NCBI RefSeq assembly: GCF_016901835.1
Contig: NZ_JACJKX010000006.1
Span: 1 to 64,000 of the forward strand
Source: Parasutterella secunda
GTDB taxonomy: Bacteria > Pseudomonadota > Gammaproteobacteria > Burkholderiales > Burkholderiaceae_F
Length of the DNA: 64,000 bases
Reading direction: 5' to 3'
A program made the position numbers and the translations under genes. The notes under the pieces were generated by a model that ran no database searches, was not told the DNA's origin, and saw only the letters and a list, made by a program, of their open reading frames with translations. Shown piece by piece: positions 37,715 to 45,628 of the stretch. Position 1 is the first letter of the stretch, and every line of letters starts with the position of its first letter.

Positions 37715-38470
37715 TTAGAAGAAAAACTCGTTTTCCCGTGTCAATTTCGCCACGGGAGCGAGTTTTTTCTCTATAGCTTGCTGAGCGGGCTCAGGCAGAC
37801 TCCTTGCCCCTTGGGGACACAGTGCAACGCAGCGCATACACAAAATGCACTTTGACGGATCCGTTTTCTTCGGATCGGTAATCCATATAGCCATCGTCGG
37901 ACATTGACGAACACATGACCCACAGCGCACACATGCGTTGCTCACTACAGGGGTGACGGGCATTTTGCTCCACTGTCTGTAGGGGCGATTCCCCGGAACC
38001 TCAACAGGAACAGCATGCACATCATCGAATTTTTGTAGAGCAAATCGGGCAAATACAGACAAATTCTGAAAATCAATCGCTGTCGGTCGATCAGCCGCTA
38101 CAGACGGCACCATGGTATGCTGGGCAACGACCGCAGCACTGGCAACCGGTATTGCCCCTCTGGCTAAGACTGTGTCATTTAATTCCAACAAGGCATCCTC
38201 ATAAGCCCTGTTCCCATAAGTCACAACGGTTACCACTCGAGTACCATCAAAAGTGATCTTTTGAAGTCTTTCCGCAACCAAAGAAGGGATTCTTCCTCCG
38301 TAAACCGGGCAGGCAACAATCACCCGATCATCTTTTGCAAAAGAGGTTTGTTTTAAAAACGGATCGGACAGATCCACGGCTCGATCGATACCACCCATTT
38401 GTTCGGCAATATGACGAATAACCTTGAGGGTATGACCCGCCGCACTGAAATAAACAATTGAAAATCGCAT
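37715..38470 (-). CDS. EFR1-type flavodoxin-ferredoxin fusion
   Basis: The 251-residue protein has an N-terminal flavodoxin-like half (FSIVYFSAAGHTLKVIRHIAEQM, VACPVYGGRIPSLVAERL, VVTYGNRAYEDALLEL). A C-terminal pair of 4Fe-4S motifs follows: CVRCGSCVRQCP and CILCMRCVALCP. This is the EFR1 family architecture, a cytoplasmic electron carrier of unspecified partner. Its last codons contain the hairpin that terminates phnX. Confidence 0.85.
   Translation of the reverse strand: MRFSIVYFSAAGHTLKVIRHIAEQMGGIDRAVDLSDPFLKQTSFAKDDRVIVACPVYGGRIPSLVAERLQKITFDGTRVVTVVTYGNRAYEDALLELNDTVLARGAIPVASAAVVAQHTMVPSVAADRPTAIDFQNLSVFARFALQKFDDVHAVPVEVPGNRPYRQWSKMPVTPVVSNACVRCGSCVRQCPTMAIWITDPKKTDPSKCILCMRCVALCPQGARSLPEPAQQAIEKKLAPVAKLTRENEFFF
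37723..37769 (+). terminator. Terminator of phnX lying within the 3' end of the convergent gene
   Basis: AAAAACTCG with CCCGTG (37723-37741) pairs with CACGGG and CGAGTTTTT (37752-37769). The T-run serves phnX; the A-run before the hairpin gives T's on the other strand. The stem is coding sequence for the final residues of the EFR1-type protein. Confidence 0.7.
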
Positions 38471-38579
38471 AGGGCACCTTTTTTCTTCTGATCATAGCTC
38501 AGAAAAATGTTTGCAATAATAGGGATTTAAACTGAGTTTAAAACCAAAAAGTACCCTAAAAACAAATCGTCGCTATCGA

Positions 38580-39260
38580 TTATTCTTTCGGATGCTCAGC
38601 GATAAATTGTCTGGCCCATTTTTCGTCTACCACGATTGTCGGTTCTGACAATTTCTCGATGTCCGCTGAATAACTCTGCTTCATCAGATCGTAGATTTCT
38701 GGATTTAATTCCATATAGAAACTGTCTTGGTTTTTCGGGCTATAAAAACCGATACACAACTTATCGATCTCAGGGTTTCTGAAAAAATAAGCATCGACAT
38801 CCTCACCCTTGGAGGCAATGGTTTTACATAGTACCTTAGCGATTTCGACTAAGCGATCGTCCATTTGTTCGTCGAGAATGGCAATTTTTTCCTTAAAGCG
38901 AGGAATAGTTGTAACCAGACGGATTTGCAGATCGGATGTTCGTCTTAATAAGGTAGCCAGAACATCGCTGCCCTCGCCACCCTTACCTGAGAAAAAGTTC
39001 AGCATCTGTTTGACTTCGGCCTCACTGCCATTCGGTATCAACTGAATCATGAAACCTTTTTGCATTTCGTTATAAACGAACGGACGCTCAACCAACTCCG
39101 TGTCCCCGCAATGCGGGCACTTCACCTTGAAAACGTCAAGGCTCCTAACCGAGTCCCGCATTTCAGGATTGATTTCTGAGTTCACGCTACTCCAGATTTC
39201 TGCCTCAAAATCTTTGCCACAGTGGCCACACCTGAAGGAAGTTTTTTCTTTCAAACTCAT
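38580..39260 (-). CDS. CpXC-domain protein
   Basis: The 226-residue protein begins with a zinc-ribbon-like CpXC domain: CGHCGKDFEAEIWSSVN and later KCPHCGDTELVERPFVYNE. The C-terminal part is helical with no recognised motif. Function is unknown. The frame is open from 39284, but the ATG at 39260 lies 7 nt after the stop of the AspT-type gene, so the pair forms an operon. Confidence 0.75.
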   Translation of the reverse strand: MSLKEKTSFRCGHCGKDFEAEIWSSVNSEINPEMRDSVRSLDVFKVKCPHCGDTELVERPFVYNEMQKGFMIQLIPNGSEAEVKQMLNFFSGKGGEGSDVLATLLRRTSDLQIRLVTTIPRFKEKIAILDEQMDDRLVEIAKVLCKTIASKGEDVDAYFFRNPEIDKLCIGFYSPKNQDSFYMELNPEIYDLMKQSYSADIEKLSEPTIVVDEKWARQFIAEHPKE

Positions 39261-39267
39261 AATTTCC

Positions 39268-40953
39268 TCATACCAACGTAACATAAGACCACATGGCCAC
39301 CAAAATAATCTGACCGGTCACCACGCGCAAAAACATTGCCAAAGGATAAACCGTTGAGTAAGCTACTGCCGTCGCACTCTTATCTGATAACGAAGCTGCA
39401 TAAGCCAAAATCGGTGAATTGGTACAAGCTCCGATCAATAAACCTAAAATCGAGTGGTAATTCAGTTTAAAGAACACTCGGGAAACAATGCCGGTTAAGA
39501 TTTGCGGAATAAACGTAATGGCAAAGCCGATGCCTGCATACAAAAGCCCGTTTCCGGCCACCAGACTTTCCACGAAAGTCCCGCCAGCAGTTAAACCTAC
39601 ACTGGCCAAAAACAGCGAAATCCCGATTTCACGTACAGCCAAATTGGCTGAGTTAGTCGTGTAGGTCGCTAAATGAAGCGACGCCCCGAAACGACCCAAT
39701 AAAATGGAAATTACCAAAGGACCGCCTGCCAAACCTAATTTGATAGGAGTAGGCATCCCCGGAACCAGAAGCGGAATCGAACCGACCAACACGCCGCAAG
39801 TAATGCCTAAGAAAATCGCCGCCAGATTGGGTTGTTCCAACACCTTCGGGCGATTACCGACAATACCGGCCAAGCGTTTGATCCCATCAATCGGGCCGAC
39901 ACATTGCAAAATATCTCCAACCTGAAGATGCATTTTTGCGTAAGGGAAAAGCTCCATACCGGCACGCCAAATACGGGTGATATGAACGCCTTCCTTATCG
40001 GCAAATTCCAGATCCGAGACGGTTCTTCCGTTCATCTCGTCACGGGTAACAATGATTCTTTGCCGTTCAATCGGAGATTGTTTGACTGCCAAGTCAATGC
40101 GTTCATCTTCCTTACCGAAAGCCGCAACAATATCCATCTTCTGATCAGGTGTCGCCACCACTCGGATCGTGTCACCGTAATGCAAAACGGTATCCGCAAA
40201 GGGGCTGGAAATTTCCCCCCGATGCAACAGGCGTGAACACACAAAGGGGCGCGGAATACGGCGACGGCATTCTCGAATTGTCAAACCATCGAGCATATGA
40301 TTGGTGATATAAACGTGAAAAACCGTCGGCGCTTGGTTGATTTCTTTCTCTTCGTCTTCCCAGTGTTTATCTTCCTCAGCCAAATCAACTTTAAAAACAA
40401 CACGTAAAAGAATGGCCACTCCAATGATCGTCACTAAGCCTAACGGATAAGCACAGGCATAACCGATTGCAATATCTTCACCGTGATAGCCCATACCGGC
40501 CAGAGCTTCTTTGGTGGCACCCAAACCCGGGGTACAGGTGATGGAGCCATAGTGCACACCCAAAATCTGAGCAAGTGAAATTTGATCCTGGAAGATCAAA
40601 AATAAAATAATGGTAATGGCGATACCTGAAAAAACGGTCAACAACATCAGGCCGTTTAATACGAGACCGACACTTTTGAAGGATGAGAAAAAAGACGGCC
40701 CCACTTGAAGGCCGACAAAGAAAATAAAAATAACTAAACCGAAATCACGGGTAAAACCCAATACCTCAGGATCAATTTTTGCCCCGAAGTGCGCAAAGAA
40801 CAAGCCCACAAACAATACACCGATTACCCCTAACGAAATACCTTTAACCTTAATGCGCCCAAGAGCCAAACCAAGCGTAATAATGGCTCCATAAATTAAA
40901 GCGGAATGAGCAATTGAATTCGTATCGGTCAAAAGCGAATAAAACCACCCCAT
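39268..40953 (-). CDS. AspT/YidE-type antiporter with RCK_C domains
   Basis: The 561-residue membrane protein has two membrane halves with the AspT-duplication motifs LGVHYGSITCTPGLGATKEAL and, near the C-terminus, LIGACTNSPILAYA. Two cytoplasmic RCK_C (TrkA-C) domains sit between them (about residues 205-375). AspT exchanges aspartate for alanine; relatives such as YidE have unknown cargo. An amino-acid or dicarboxylate exchanger fits the amino-acid lifestyle suggested by the window, but the substrate is not readable from sequence. Confidence 0.85.
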   Translation of the reverse strand: MGWFYSLLTDTNSIAHSALIYGAIITLGLALGRIKVKGISLGVIGVLFVGLFFAHFGAKIDPEVLGFTRDFGLVIFIFFVGLQVGPSFFSSFKSVGLVLNGLMLLTVFSGIAITIILFLIFQDQISLAQILGVHYGSITCTPGLGATKEALAGMGYHGEDIAIGYACAYPLGLVTIIGVAILLRVVFKVDLAEEDKHWEDEEKEINQAPTVFHVYITNHMLDGLTIRECRRRIPRPFVCSRLLHRGEISSPFADTVLHYGDTIRVVATPDQKMDIVAAFGKEDERIDLAVKQSPIERQRIIVTRDEMNGRTVSDLEFADKEGVHITRIWRAGMELFPYAKMHLQVGDILQCVGPIDGIKRLAGIVGNRPKVLEQPNLAAIFLGITCGVLVGSIPLLVPGMPTPIKLGLAGGPLVISILLGRFGASLHLATYTTNSANLAVREIGISLFLASVGLTAGGTFVESLVAGNGLLYAGIGFAITFIPQILTGIVSRVFFKLNYHSILGLLIGACTNSPILAYAASLSDKSATAVAYSTVYPLAMFLRVVTGQIILVAMWSYVTLV

Positions 40954-40992
40954 AGTGCTTTTACCTCAATTGTCAGGAACTTCGAAATGATT

Positions 40993-41029
40993 AAAAAAAT
41001 CGTTGGCGTAAGTTTATTCATCGCCAACG
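40993..41029 (-). terminator. Terminator of the YjaB-like gene (minus strand)
   Basis: CGTTGGCG (41001-41008) pairs with CGCCAACG (41022-41029). On the minus strand the hairpin is followed by a T7 run (40994-41000). Confidence 0.75.
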
Positions 41030-41078
41030 AAAATCTCGATTCAGACATTCCCTTATAACAATTTAGGAATTTTTGTCT

Positions 41079-41525
41079 CTATTTTTTCATAAACAAAATA
41101 GGGTATGGAGCGCCTTGTTCATCGGTCTCGGATCGAGCGTAAACTTTAAAACCCATGTGCTCATAAAAGCCTCTGGCTTGAGGATTCTGTTCGTTGACCA
41201 CAACCTCATTGACTTGATAGAGACTGCTCGCCTCAGAAATTAGGGTCTTTCCGATTCCTTGGCCTCGGGCTTTCGACAAAACAAAAAGCATTTCAATTTT
41301 CTGTCCGCTCAGACCGATAAAACCTGTTAAACATTCCTGATCATCCGAAGAAACAAGTAAGGTCGGTACGTGTTTGAGCGCTTGGGGAACGTATTGCTTA
41401 ATCGTCTCGATCTCTTCAGGTTTTAAAAACAAATGAGTGGCTTTGACGGAACCTTCCCAGAGCTCTACAAGCTCTGCTACAAGTTCGTCACTTCTTTCCT
41501 GACGTTTGAGCTCTTTAATTTTCAT
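41079..41525 (-). CDS. yjaB: GNAT acetyltransferase, YjaB-like
   Basis: The 148-residue protein matches E. coli YjaB in layout: ELWEGSVKATHLFLKPEEIE at the N-terminus, GLSGQKIEMLFVLSKARGQGIGKTLI with the acetyl-CoA motif, NEQNPQARGFYEHMGFKVYARSETDEQGAPYPIL at the C-terminus. The acceptor is unknown. A GTG at 41534 is possible; I prefer the ATG. It is the last clearly core-genome gene before the accessory region. Confidence 0.85.
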   Translation of the reverse strand: MKIKELKRQERSDELVAELVELWEGSVKATHLFLKPEEIETIKQYVPQALKHVPTLLVSSDDQECLTGFIGLSGQKIEMLFVLSKARGQGIGKTLISEASSLYQVNEVVVNEQNPQARGFYEHMGFKVYARSETDEQGAPYPILFMKK

Positions 41526-41577
41526 GGGGTACACATATAAAAAATCCGCACGGTATAGAACACGTACGGATTACTAT

Positions 41578-41977
41578 ATGGCGCCCGTTGACCGAGGAAT
41601 TTGTCAATAAAAATCACATAGTTATCGCAATTTTAGGCCAAATTATGTCGATTGCTGTGGTTTGGCTTGATGTTGCAATTTGAAACAAGATTGCTGCTAA
41701 TTAATCATTCTGCCCGCTGTTCGAATTGCTTTTTTGAATCCATGGACTCGAACAGTGACCAATCACATTGAAGAACTTCCTGTCAATTGCAAAGCTTCAA
41801 ACAAGCTCAAACTTTGCCATCTTCATTTACCTACTGCAATAAGAGGCTTGGGCAACTTCCCCTGCACTACCCAATTAGAAAGCGTCTTCGGGTTTCGAAC
41901 CCACAGATTTTACAGGCTTGGTATTTATCCAGATGATAGAAGTTTTTATACCAATCCTCTGGAACGTGTGCCTGATC
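41578..41977. repeat. Diverged direct repeat, copy A (of 43343-43736)
   Basis: About 400 bp that align along their length to 43343-43736 at roughly 80% by eye. Both start ATGGYGCCCGTTGACCGA and both end GGAACGTGNGCCTGATC. It contains the decayed small HTH gene and its 3' flank. An AATCCG...CGGATT hairpin (41543-41572) lies just outside. Confidence 0.8.
41763..41977 (-). pseudogene. Decayed copy of the small HTH gene at 43521-43826
   Basis: Minus-strand translation gives KYQACKICG in one frame, then RNPKTLSNWVVQGKLPKP and RWQSLSLFEALQ in another. There is one frameshift near the middle and one in-frame TGA before RWQ. The 5' third is missing after position 41977. The intact copy reads KYQVCKICGLRNPKTLSNWVMQGKLPKP. 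Confidence 0.8.
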
Positions 41978-42073
41978 TTTTTTTTTCTAAGATGTGCACC
42001 ACACGGTACCCATAATTGATTTAATTACAGATACCGTACTATTAACGTGAAGTAAAAATAGTTAACAAACTGT

Positions 42074-42141
42074 CGCGTAGCAAACTTGCTGAGTTTCAAA
42101 AATTAGTTTGAGACGGCGAGTGCTACGCGCCATCTTTTTTT
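42074..42141 (+). terminator. Long hairpin with T-run, possible terminator
   Basis: CGCGTAGCA (42074-42082) pairs with TGCTACGCG (42121-42129), then CCATC and T7. The 38-nt loop has further self-pairing (GTTTCA/TTTGAGAC). It lies downstream of the minus-strand SMR gene and no gene on the plus strand obviously needs it. Confidence 0.45.
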
Positions 42142-42176
42142 ATATTGCTCCTTAGGTGCCTTTAACTTATCAATAA

Positions 42177-42506
42177 TTATCCTTTAGAGCAAAGGTGCAG
42201 GCCGACAACACCAACGATACATACTCCAATAAAAAAAATTTGTCCCTTAGTAAGGCTTTCATTGAAGAGTAAAGCACCTGCTACGAGTACACCAACAGCA
42301 CCAAGCGTTGTCCAAATGGCATATGTGAGTCCTGAAGGCAGAGTCCTCATCACACGCGCTAAAAGATACATGTTCGCACAAGTGAGAGCTATAGGTATAA
42401 GTGCAAAAAATCGACTAAGTGAAAAGTAGGATAATGCTTTGAGGCTGCATCCCCAAGCGATTTCAGTCACAACAGCGACCATCAACAGAGCCCAAGTTGA
42501 AAGCAT
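42177..42506 (-). CDS. Small multidrug resistance (SMR) family transporter
   Basis: The 109-residue protein has four membrane segments and the essential membrane glutamate in VVTEIAWGCSLK (Glu15). The later motif GLTYAIWTTLGAVGVLVAG is closer to Gdx/SugE-type guanidinium exporters than to EmrE, but the subtype is not certain. It works as a dual-topology dimer driven by protons. It lies between the two copies of the 400-bp repeat, suggesting it came in as cargo. A 13-bp hairpin lies in its leader. Confidence 0.85.
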   Translation of the reverse strand: MLSTWALLMVAVVTEIAWGCSLKALSYFSLSRFFALIPIALTCANMYLLARVMRTLPSGLTYAIWTTLGAVGVLVAGALLFNESLTKGQIFFIGVCIVGVVGLHLCSKG

Positions 42507-42545
42507 CTTGAATTTCCTTTATTTTGGGCTCATGATGAAATATCC

Positions 42546-42583
42546 CTTCTGTCTGCATGGAAACCCACAGATGCAGGCAGAAG
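42546..42583. promoter_or_regulatory. 13-bp hairpin in the SMR gene leader
   Basis: CTTCTGTCTGCAT (42546-42558) faces ATGCAGGCAGAAG (42571-42583) across a 12-nt loop. On the SMR mRNA (minus strand) the stem has one C-A mismatch. It does not match the guanidine-I or -II riboswitch consensus as I know them, and no T-run follows. Confidence 0.4.
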
Positions 42584-42732
42584 CGAGACGGTTACGAACT
42601 CCCATCAGGCGTGCTCATTTTAACAAATCTCTGCTTGAAGTTTGACCGCTTGATCATCACTTCTGTTTTATTCTTAAGTGGTAGTTTGTTAATTATTTTT
42701 ATTTCGCCTTAATAAATTGCACTTTAATCCGA

Positions 42733-43083
42733 TTACTCGTCTGGATTAATGGTGTTGACAAACGGCCAGGGGCCGCTGAAGTCACGCTGGAAAGGCAGTT
42801 GACCGAAATGAGTCACCCAACCATCTTCCAAGAAGGTATGCATCGCATAGCCCGGCGTCAAGGCAGGAATGGTGACGTCTTTAAGAATCCGAAATGACGA
42901 AGCACCCAATGTTCGGGCTGCTTCTTCATACATCGGATCCATTTTCTTAGTGGCCGCCATCACCGTAGTCACCACGCGGGGAATAGAGAAGTAAAGGTAA
43001 CCCAAGAAAAGTCCAATCATGCCGTAGGCAAAAACCAATTTGCCCATGCTTAAAGTTTGTGTCGCCGATCCGATCAGACCATT
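42733..43083 (-). pseudogene. Truncated ABC importer permease fragment
   Basis: Minus-strand translation from about 43083 reads RNGLIGSATQTLSMGKLVFAYGMIG, then YFSIPRVVTTVMAATKKMDPMYEEAARTLGASSFRILKDVTIPALTPG. This is the middle of a Fe/AEP/molybdate-type permease with its EAA coupling loop. A stop lies directly upstream, and after TPG the sequence changes to an unrelated tail ending NTINPDE. Both ends are therefore missing. It is not a piece of the intact phn permease in this window; the residues differ. Confidence 0.75.
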
Positions 43084-43304
43084 TCTGCCTTACCATCACC
43101 AGACACACCACTTGGTCATCACATGACACAACAATGCCACGCAAGCGTCATGGTGCCAAGGGGTTCTATTAAGCGCTAGGTCATCACCCGTCGTGAAGTT
43201 TGGTCATCAGGTGGAAAAAATTGAGACACAATATGTAGATTTTGACGTACGTTCAATTTTGGCGGGGATCGCCTGAAAGTCTTTAATTTCGGGCACAGAG
43301 ACGA
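43084..43304. other. Non-coding stretch with three GGTCATCA repeats
   Basis: GGTCATCA occurs at 43114-43121, 43179-43186 and 43202-43209 in the same orientation, beside the truncated permease. Clustered short repeats of this sort occur at the ends of some insertion sequences (IS21 family for example), but no transposase is present. Otherwise I see no gene here. Confidence 0.4.
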
Positions 43305-43337
43305 AAAAAGCACACAACATAATTTGTGTGCTTTTTG
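43305..43337. terminator. Strong bidirectional terminator
   Basis: AAAAAGCACACAA pairs with TTTGTGTGCTTTTT around a short loop, with A/T runs on both sides. It marks the left border of repeat copy B and ends the small HTH gene read from the right. Confidence 0.85.
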
Positions 43338-43342
43338 CGTTG

Positions 43343-43736
43343 ATGGTGCCCGTTGACCGATGAACTTCTCAATAAAAATCATATGGTTAGCGCAATTTTT
43401 GTCTAAATTGTGTAGTTCTGTGTAGTTTGGCTTGATGTTGCAATTTGAAACAAGATTGCTGCTAACCAACCATTTTGTCCCTATTCGAATTCGTTTTTCG
43501 GACTCGAACAGGTAGCCCAATTATATTGAAGAGCCTTCTGTAGACTGCAGAGCTTCAAACAAACTCAAACTTTGCCATCTTCTTTTACCAACTGCAATAA
43601 CAGGCTTGGGTAACTTCCCCTGCATCACCCAATTAGAAAGCGTCTTCGGATTTCGTAACCCACAGATCTTACACACCTGATATTTATCCAGATGATAAAA
43701 GTTTTTGTACCAATCTTCTGGAACGTGAGCCTGATC
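43343..43736. repeat. Direct repeat, copy B (with intact HTH gene 3' part)
   Basis: Counterpart of 41578-41977. The repeat continues beyond the coding end of the HTH gene for about 178 bp into non-coding sequence, which shows that a DNA segment and not only the gene was duplicated. Confidence 0.8.
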
Positions 43737-43826
43737 AATACGCTCGTGAATTTCCTCCGCCAGCAGATTTTTCTTACGCTTTACTGGTGACTTTTTCGCA
43801 TTCGCTTTGCTTTGTGGTCGGTTCAT
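43521..43826 (-). CDS. Small HTH protein, excisionase/AlpA-like
   Basis: The 101-residue protein has a lysine-rich N-terminus and then a MerR/excisionase-like DNA-binding region: KYQVCKICGLRNPKTLSNWVMQGKLPKPVIAVGKRRWQSLSLFEALQ. It would bind DNA and may act as a recombination directionality factor or regulator; no integrase is in the window. AAGGAGAT stands 4 nt before the ATG at 43826, which decides the start over an upstream one at 43892. Two decayed copies of this gene lie at 41763-41977 and 44048-44133. Confidence 0.7.
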   Translation of the reverse strand: MNRPQSKANAKKSPVKRKKNLLAEEIHERIDQAHVPEDWYKNFYHLDKYQVCKICGLRNPKTLSNWVMQGKLPKPVIAVGKRRWQSLSLFEALQSTEGSSI

Positions 43827-43891
43827 GAGATCTCCTTCAAAAGAATTTCTATGAAACAACCATACATGAGTCAAAAATGACCCCGACCTCA

Positions 43892-44222
43892 TTTGACGAG
43901 GATTTTTTGGTGCAAAAAAATATCAAAAATCTAGGGAGAAAATTTCTAGACAAATGCCAGAGAGTGAATATTAAGAGGTGTTAAACTTATTTGTTTAAGC
44001 ATTAAACAAGATAACGTTTCTCCTGACCACAGACTGACTATTTGTCTCTGCATACCTAATTAGAAAGCATCTTCAGACCTGGCAACCCACACCTGATATT
44101 TATCCAAATAGCCAAAGTTTTTACACCAATCTCGAGATCTAACATACACATTTTGGGATTTTGTCGTCTTTATCTATTTGAATAATAGAGATAATTTTTT
44201 GCACCGAAAAATCCTCGTCAAA
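43892..44222. mobile_element. MITE-like segment with 29/30-bp terminal inverted repeats
   Basis: Left end 43892-43921 begins TTTGACGAGGATTTTT and runs to GCAAAAAAAT. Right end 44194-44222 is its reverse complement with one substitution and one fewer A. The 331-bp segment has no gene of its own; it contains a fragment of the small HTH gene (44048-44133). I do not see an exact target duplication at the borders. Confidence 0.6.
44048..44133 (-). pseudogene. Second decayed fragment of the small HTH gene
   Basis: CTGCATACCTAATTAGAAAG at its left end, then ACCTGATATTTATCCAAATA and AAGTTTTTACACCAATCT, matches 43633-43710 of the intact gene with many changes and a small deletion. It lies inside the inverted-repeat segment in the same orientation as the intact gene. 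Confidence 0.65.
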
Positions 44223-44288
44223 CTCCGGGGAGTGAGTTTTCAGCGATAGTACACTGGTTTTATTAGTTATTGGACTAGGTTGCTCAAA

Positions 44289-45044
44289 ATGAAATTCGCT
44301 GAATATCGCGGTAAACGAATCGCAGCATCTCCTGGCTTTATTGGTGCTACTTGTCCTTGCTGTAAGACGGAAGTTATTCCGAGGTGTGGAAAGAAAGTGG
44401 CGCATCACTGGGCTCACAAAAATAAGTCTCAGTGTGATAATTGGTGGGAACCGCACAGTGACTGGAGTCTTTCATGGCAAGAGAAATTCGAAGTTGAGCT
44501 GCAGGAGCCAGTCATCACACGAGGACAAGAAACACACTTTGCCAGCATTAAAACGAAAAACAATACGATTGTTCAGATTCGACAAAGGTTAACCCCAAAA
44601 ATTATCGAAGAACAGGAAAAGTTTTTCCAGACTCTTGTTTGGATTGTGAATGCGGGTCGACATAAACACGACAGTAGCAGATTAATTCAAGCTTTTCGTA
44701 AACGAACCATCGTAAAACTAGTAGCTGCCTCAAAAAATGAAACCTTTCGACCATATATAGTCAAAGCAAAAGATGCAGAGAAAATTTTTCGCAAAGAGTG
44801 GCTTGTTGCAAGATTTCCAATGCTTTTGGACTATTCCACTTCAAAAATAACAACGGGCGGCAAATATACCTATATTGTGGACTATGTTTGGTGTCTTTTC
44901 CCCCTCAAAGTAAACGGCTATCGAGTCTTACTGCGTTATGAGAAGGAGGAAGTCATTGCTAAATTAATGCGCAGGAAAGGAAAAACTAAAGAACAGATCT
45001 GGAAATTAAAGGCATTTTTCGAAAAGAGACTTTTCAACCTTTAA
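44289..45044 (+). CDS. CoiA-like nuclease-fold protein with altered active site
   Basis: The 251-residue protein has the CoiA-like N-terminal zinc-finger-type motif CPCC (from Cys22), then HHWAHKN and EPHSDWSLSWQEKF, as in phage and competence CoiA-like proteins. The following nuclease motifs, usually His-x-Ala-Asp-Ile and Ile-Glu-x-Gln, appear here as HFASI (Ser86 in place of Asp) and VQIRQ (Gln96 in place of Glu). If the alignment is right, catalysis is lost or changed. A TTG at 44280 is an alternative start. Its C-terminal 130 residues are unrecognised. Confidence 0.6.
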   Translation: MKFAEYRGKRIAASPGFIGATCPCCKTEVIPRCGKKVAHHWAHKNKSQCDNWWEPHSDWSLSWQEKFEVELQEPVITRGQETHFASIKTKNNTIVQIRQRLTPKIIEEQEKFFQTLVWIVNAGRHKHDSSRLIQAFRKRTIVKLVAASKNETFRPYIVKAKDAEKIFRKEWLVARFPMLLDYSTSKITTGGKYTYIVDYVWCLFPLKVNGYRVLLRYEKEEVIAKLMRRKGKTKEQIWKLKAFFEKRLFNL

Positions 45045-45154
45045 AAGAGACTTCCAGTAAAAAAGGCTGAATAGGGTACACTTTAAGTGTTCAAAACACA
45101 TTATGTACAAATTAAATAAATAACCATTACCGACTATTCGATCTATTCGACTCT

Positions 45155-45628
45155 ATGGAAAAACATTACGATACACTTCGCTTTGAGATCTTCGATCCCT
45201 ATGAAGCAAAAGAAACTTGGGCTGTAGAGTTTGATAAACGCAACTGGCATTCAGTCAAAATCTTTGTTAACGATAATGAACTTAATGCTCTTTTAGTCGA
45301 ACTAGAAGATAAAGAAAAAGGAGTCCTCACTCCTACAAATCCAGCAAACGAGTACGGTCACAATGGAGTTTACATAGTCGACCAACTGGAATCAGATTAT
45401 GCTGATTCATATGGCGCTTCGGTCTGTTGCTGTGCCGGTTGCGGCGAAGAAGGATGCTGGGGCATAAGAGTAAAAGTACGTAAGAGCGAACATGAAGTAG
45501 TCTGGCACGACTTTGAGCATGAGCATATGTCATACACTTACGGTGGTCTTGAATTTCACTTCGAACGCAACGCTTACGACGCCGAAATCAGAAAACTTCA
45601 ACAGTGGGCAAAACAATATAAACATTAA
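45155..45628 (+). CDS. Hypothetical protein with cysteine cluster
   Basis: The 157-residue acidic protein is not a family I can name. It contains a tight cysteine cluster, CCCAGCGEEGCWG (about residues 91-103), likely a metal site. Aromatic-rich sequence VWHDFEHEHMSYTYGGLEFHFER follows it. No signal peptide or membrane segment. It stands alone, 110 bp after the CoiA-like gene in the same direction. Confidence 0.65.
   Translation: MEKHYDTLRFEIFDPYEAKETWAVEFDKRNWHSVKIFVNDNELNALLVELEDKEKGVLTPTNPANEYGHNGVYIVDQLESDYADSYGASVCCCAGCGEEGCWGIRVKVRKSEHEVVWHDFEHEHMSYTYGGLEFHFERNAYDAEIRKLQQWAKQYKH

Noticed and set aside
41578-41640. tRNA-like start TGGCGCCCG on the plus strand, considered as a minus-strand tRNA 3' end and attachment site
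   Set aside because: No T-arm or anticodon arm follows, and the similarity to copy B extends for 400 bp, so it is a segment repeat, not a tRNA border.
42074-42141. Long hairpin considered as an integron attC site
   Set aside because: The arms lack the paired GTTRRRY and RYYYAAC core sites, and no integrase or cassette array is present.
42507-42660. Guanidine riboswitch upstream of the SMR gene
   Set aside because: Neither the guanidine-I core nor paired ACGR-loop hairpins could be found on the sense strand.
43114-43209. GGTCATCA repeats considered as a CRISPR remnant
   Set aside because: The repeats are only 8 bp with unequal spacing (65 and 23 bp), too short and irregular for an array.
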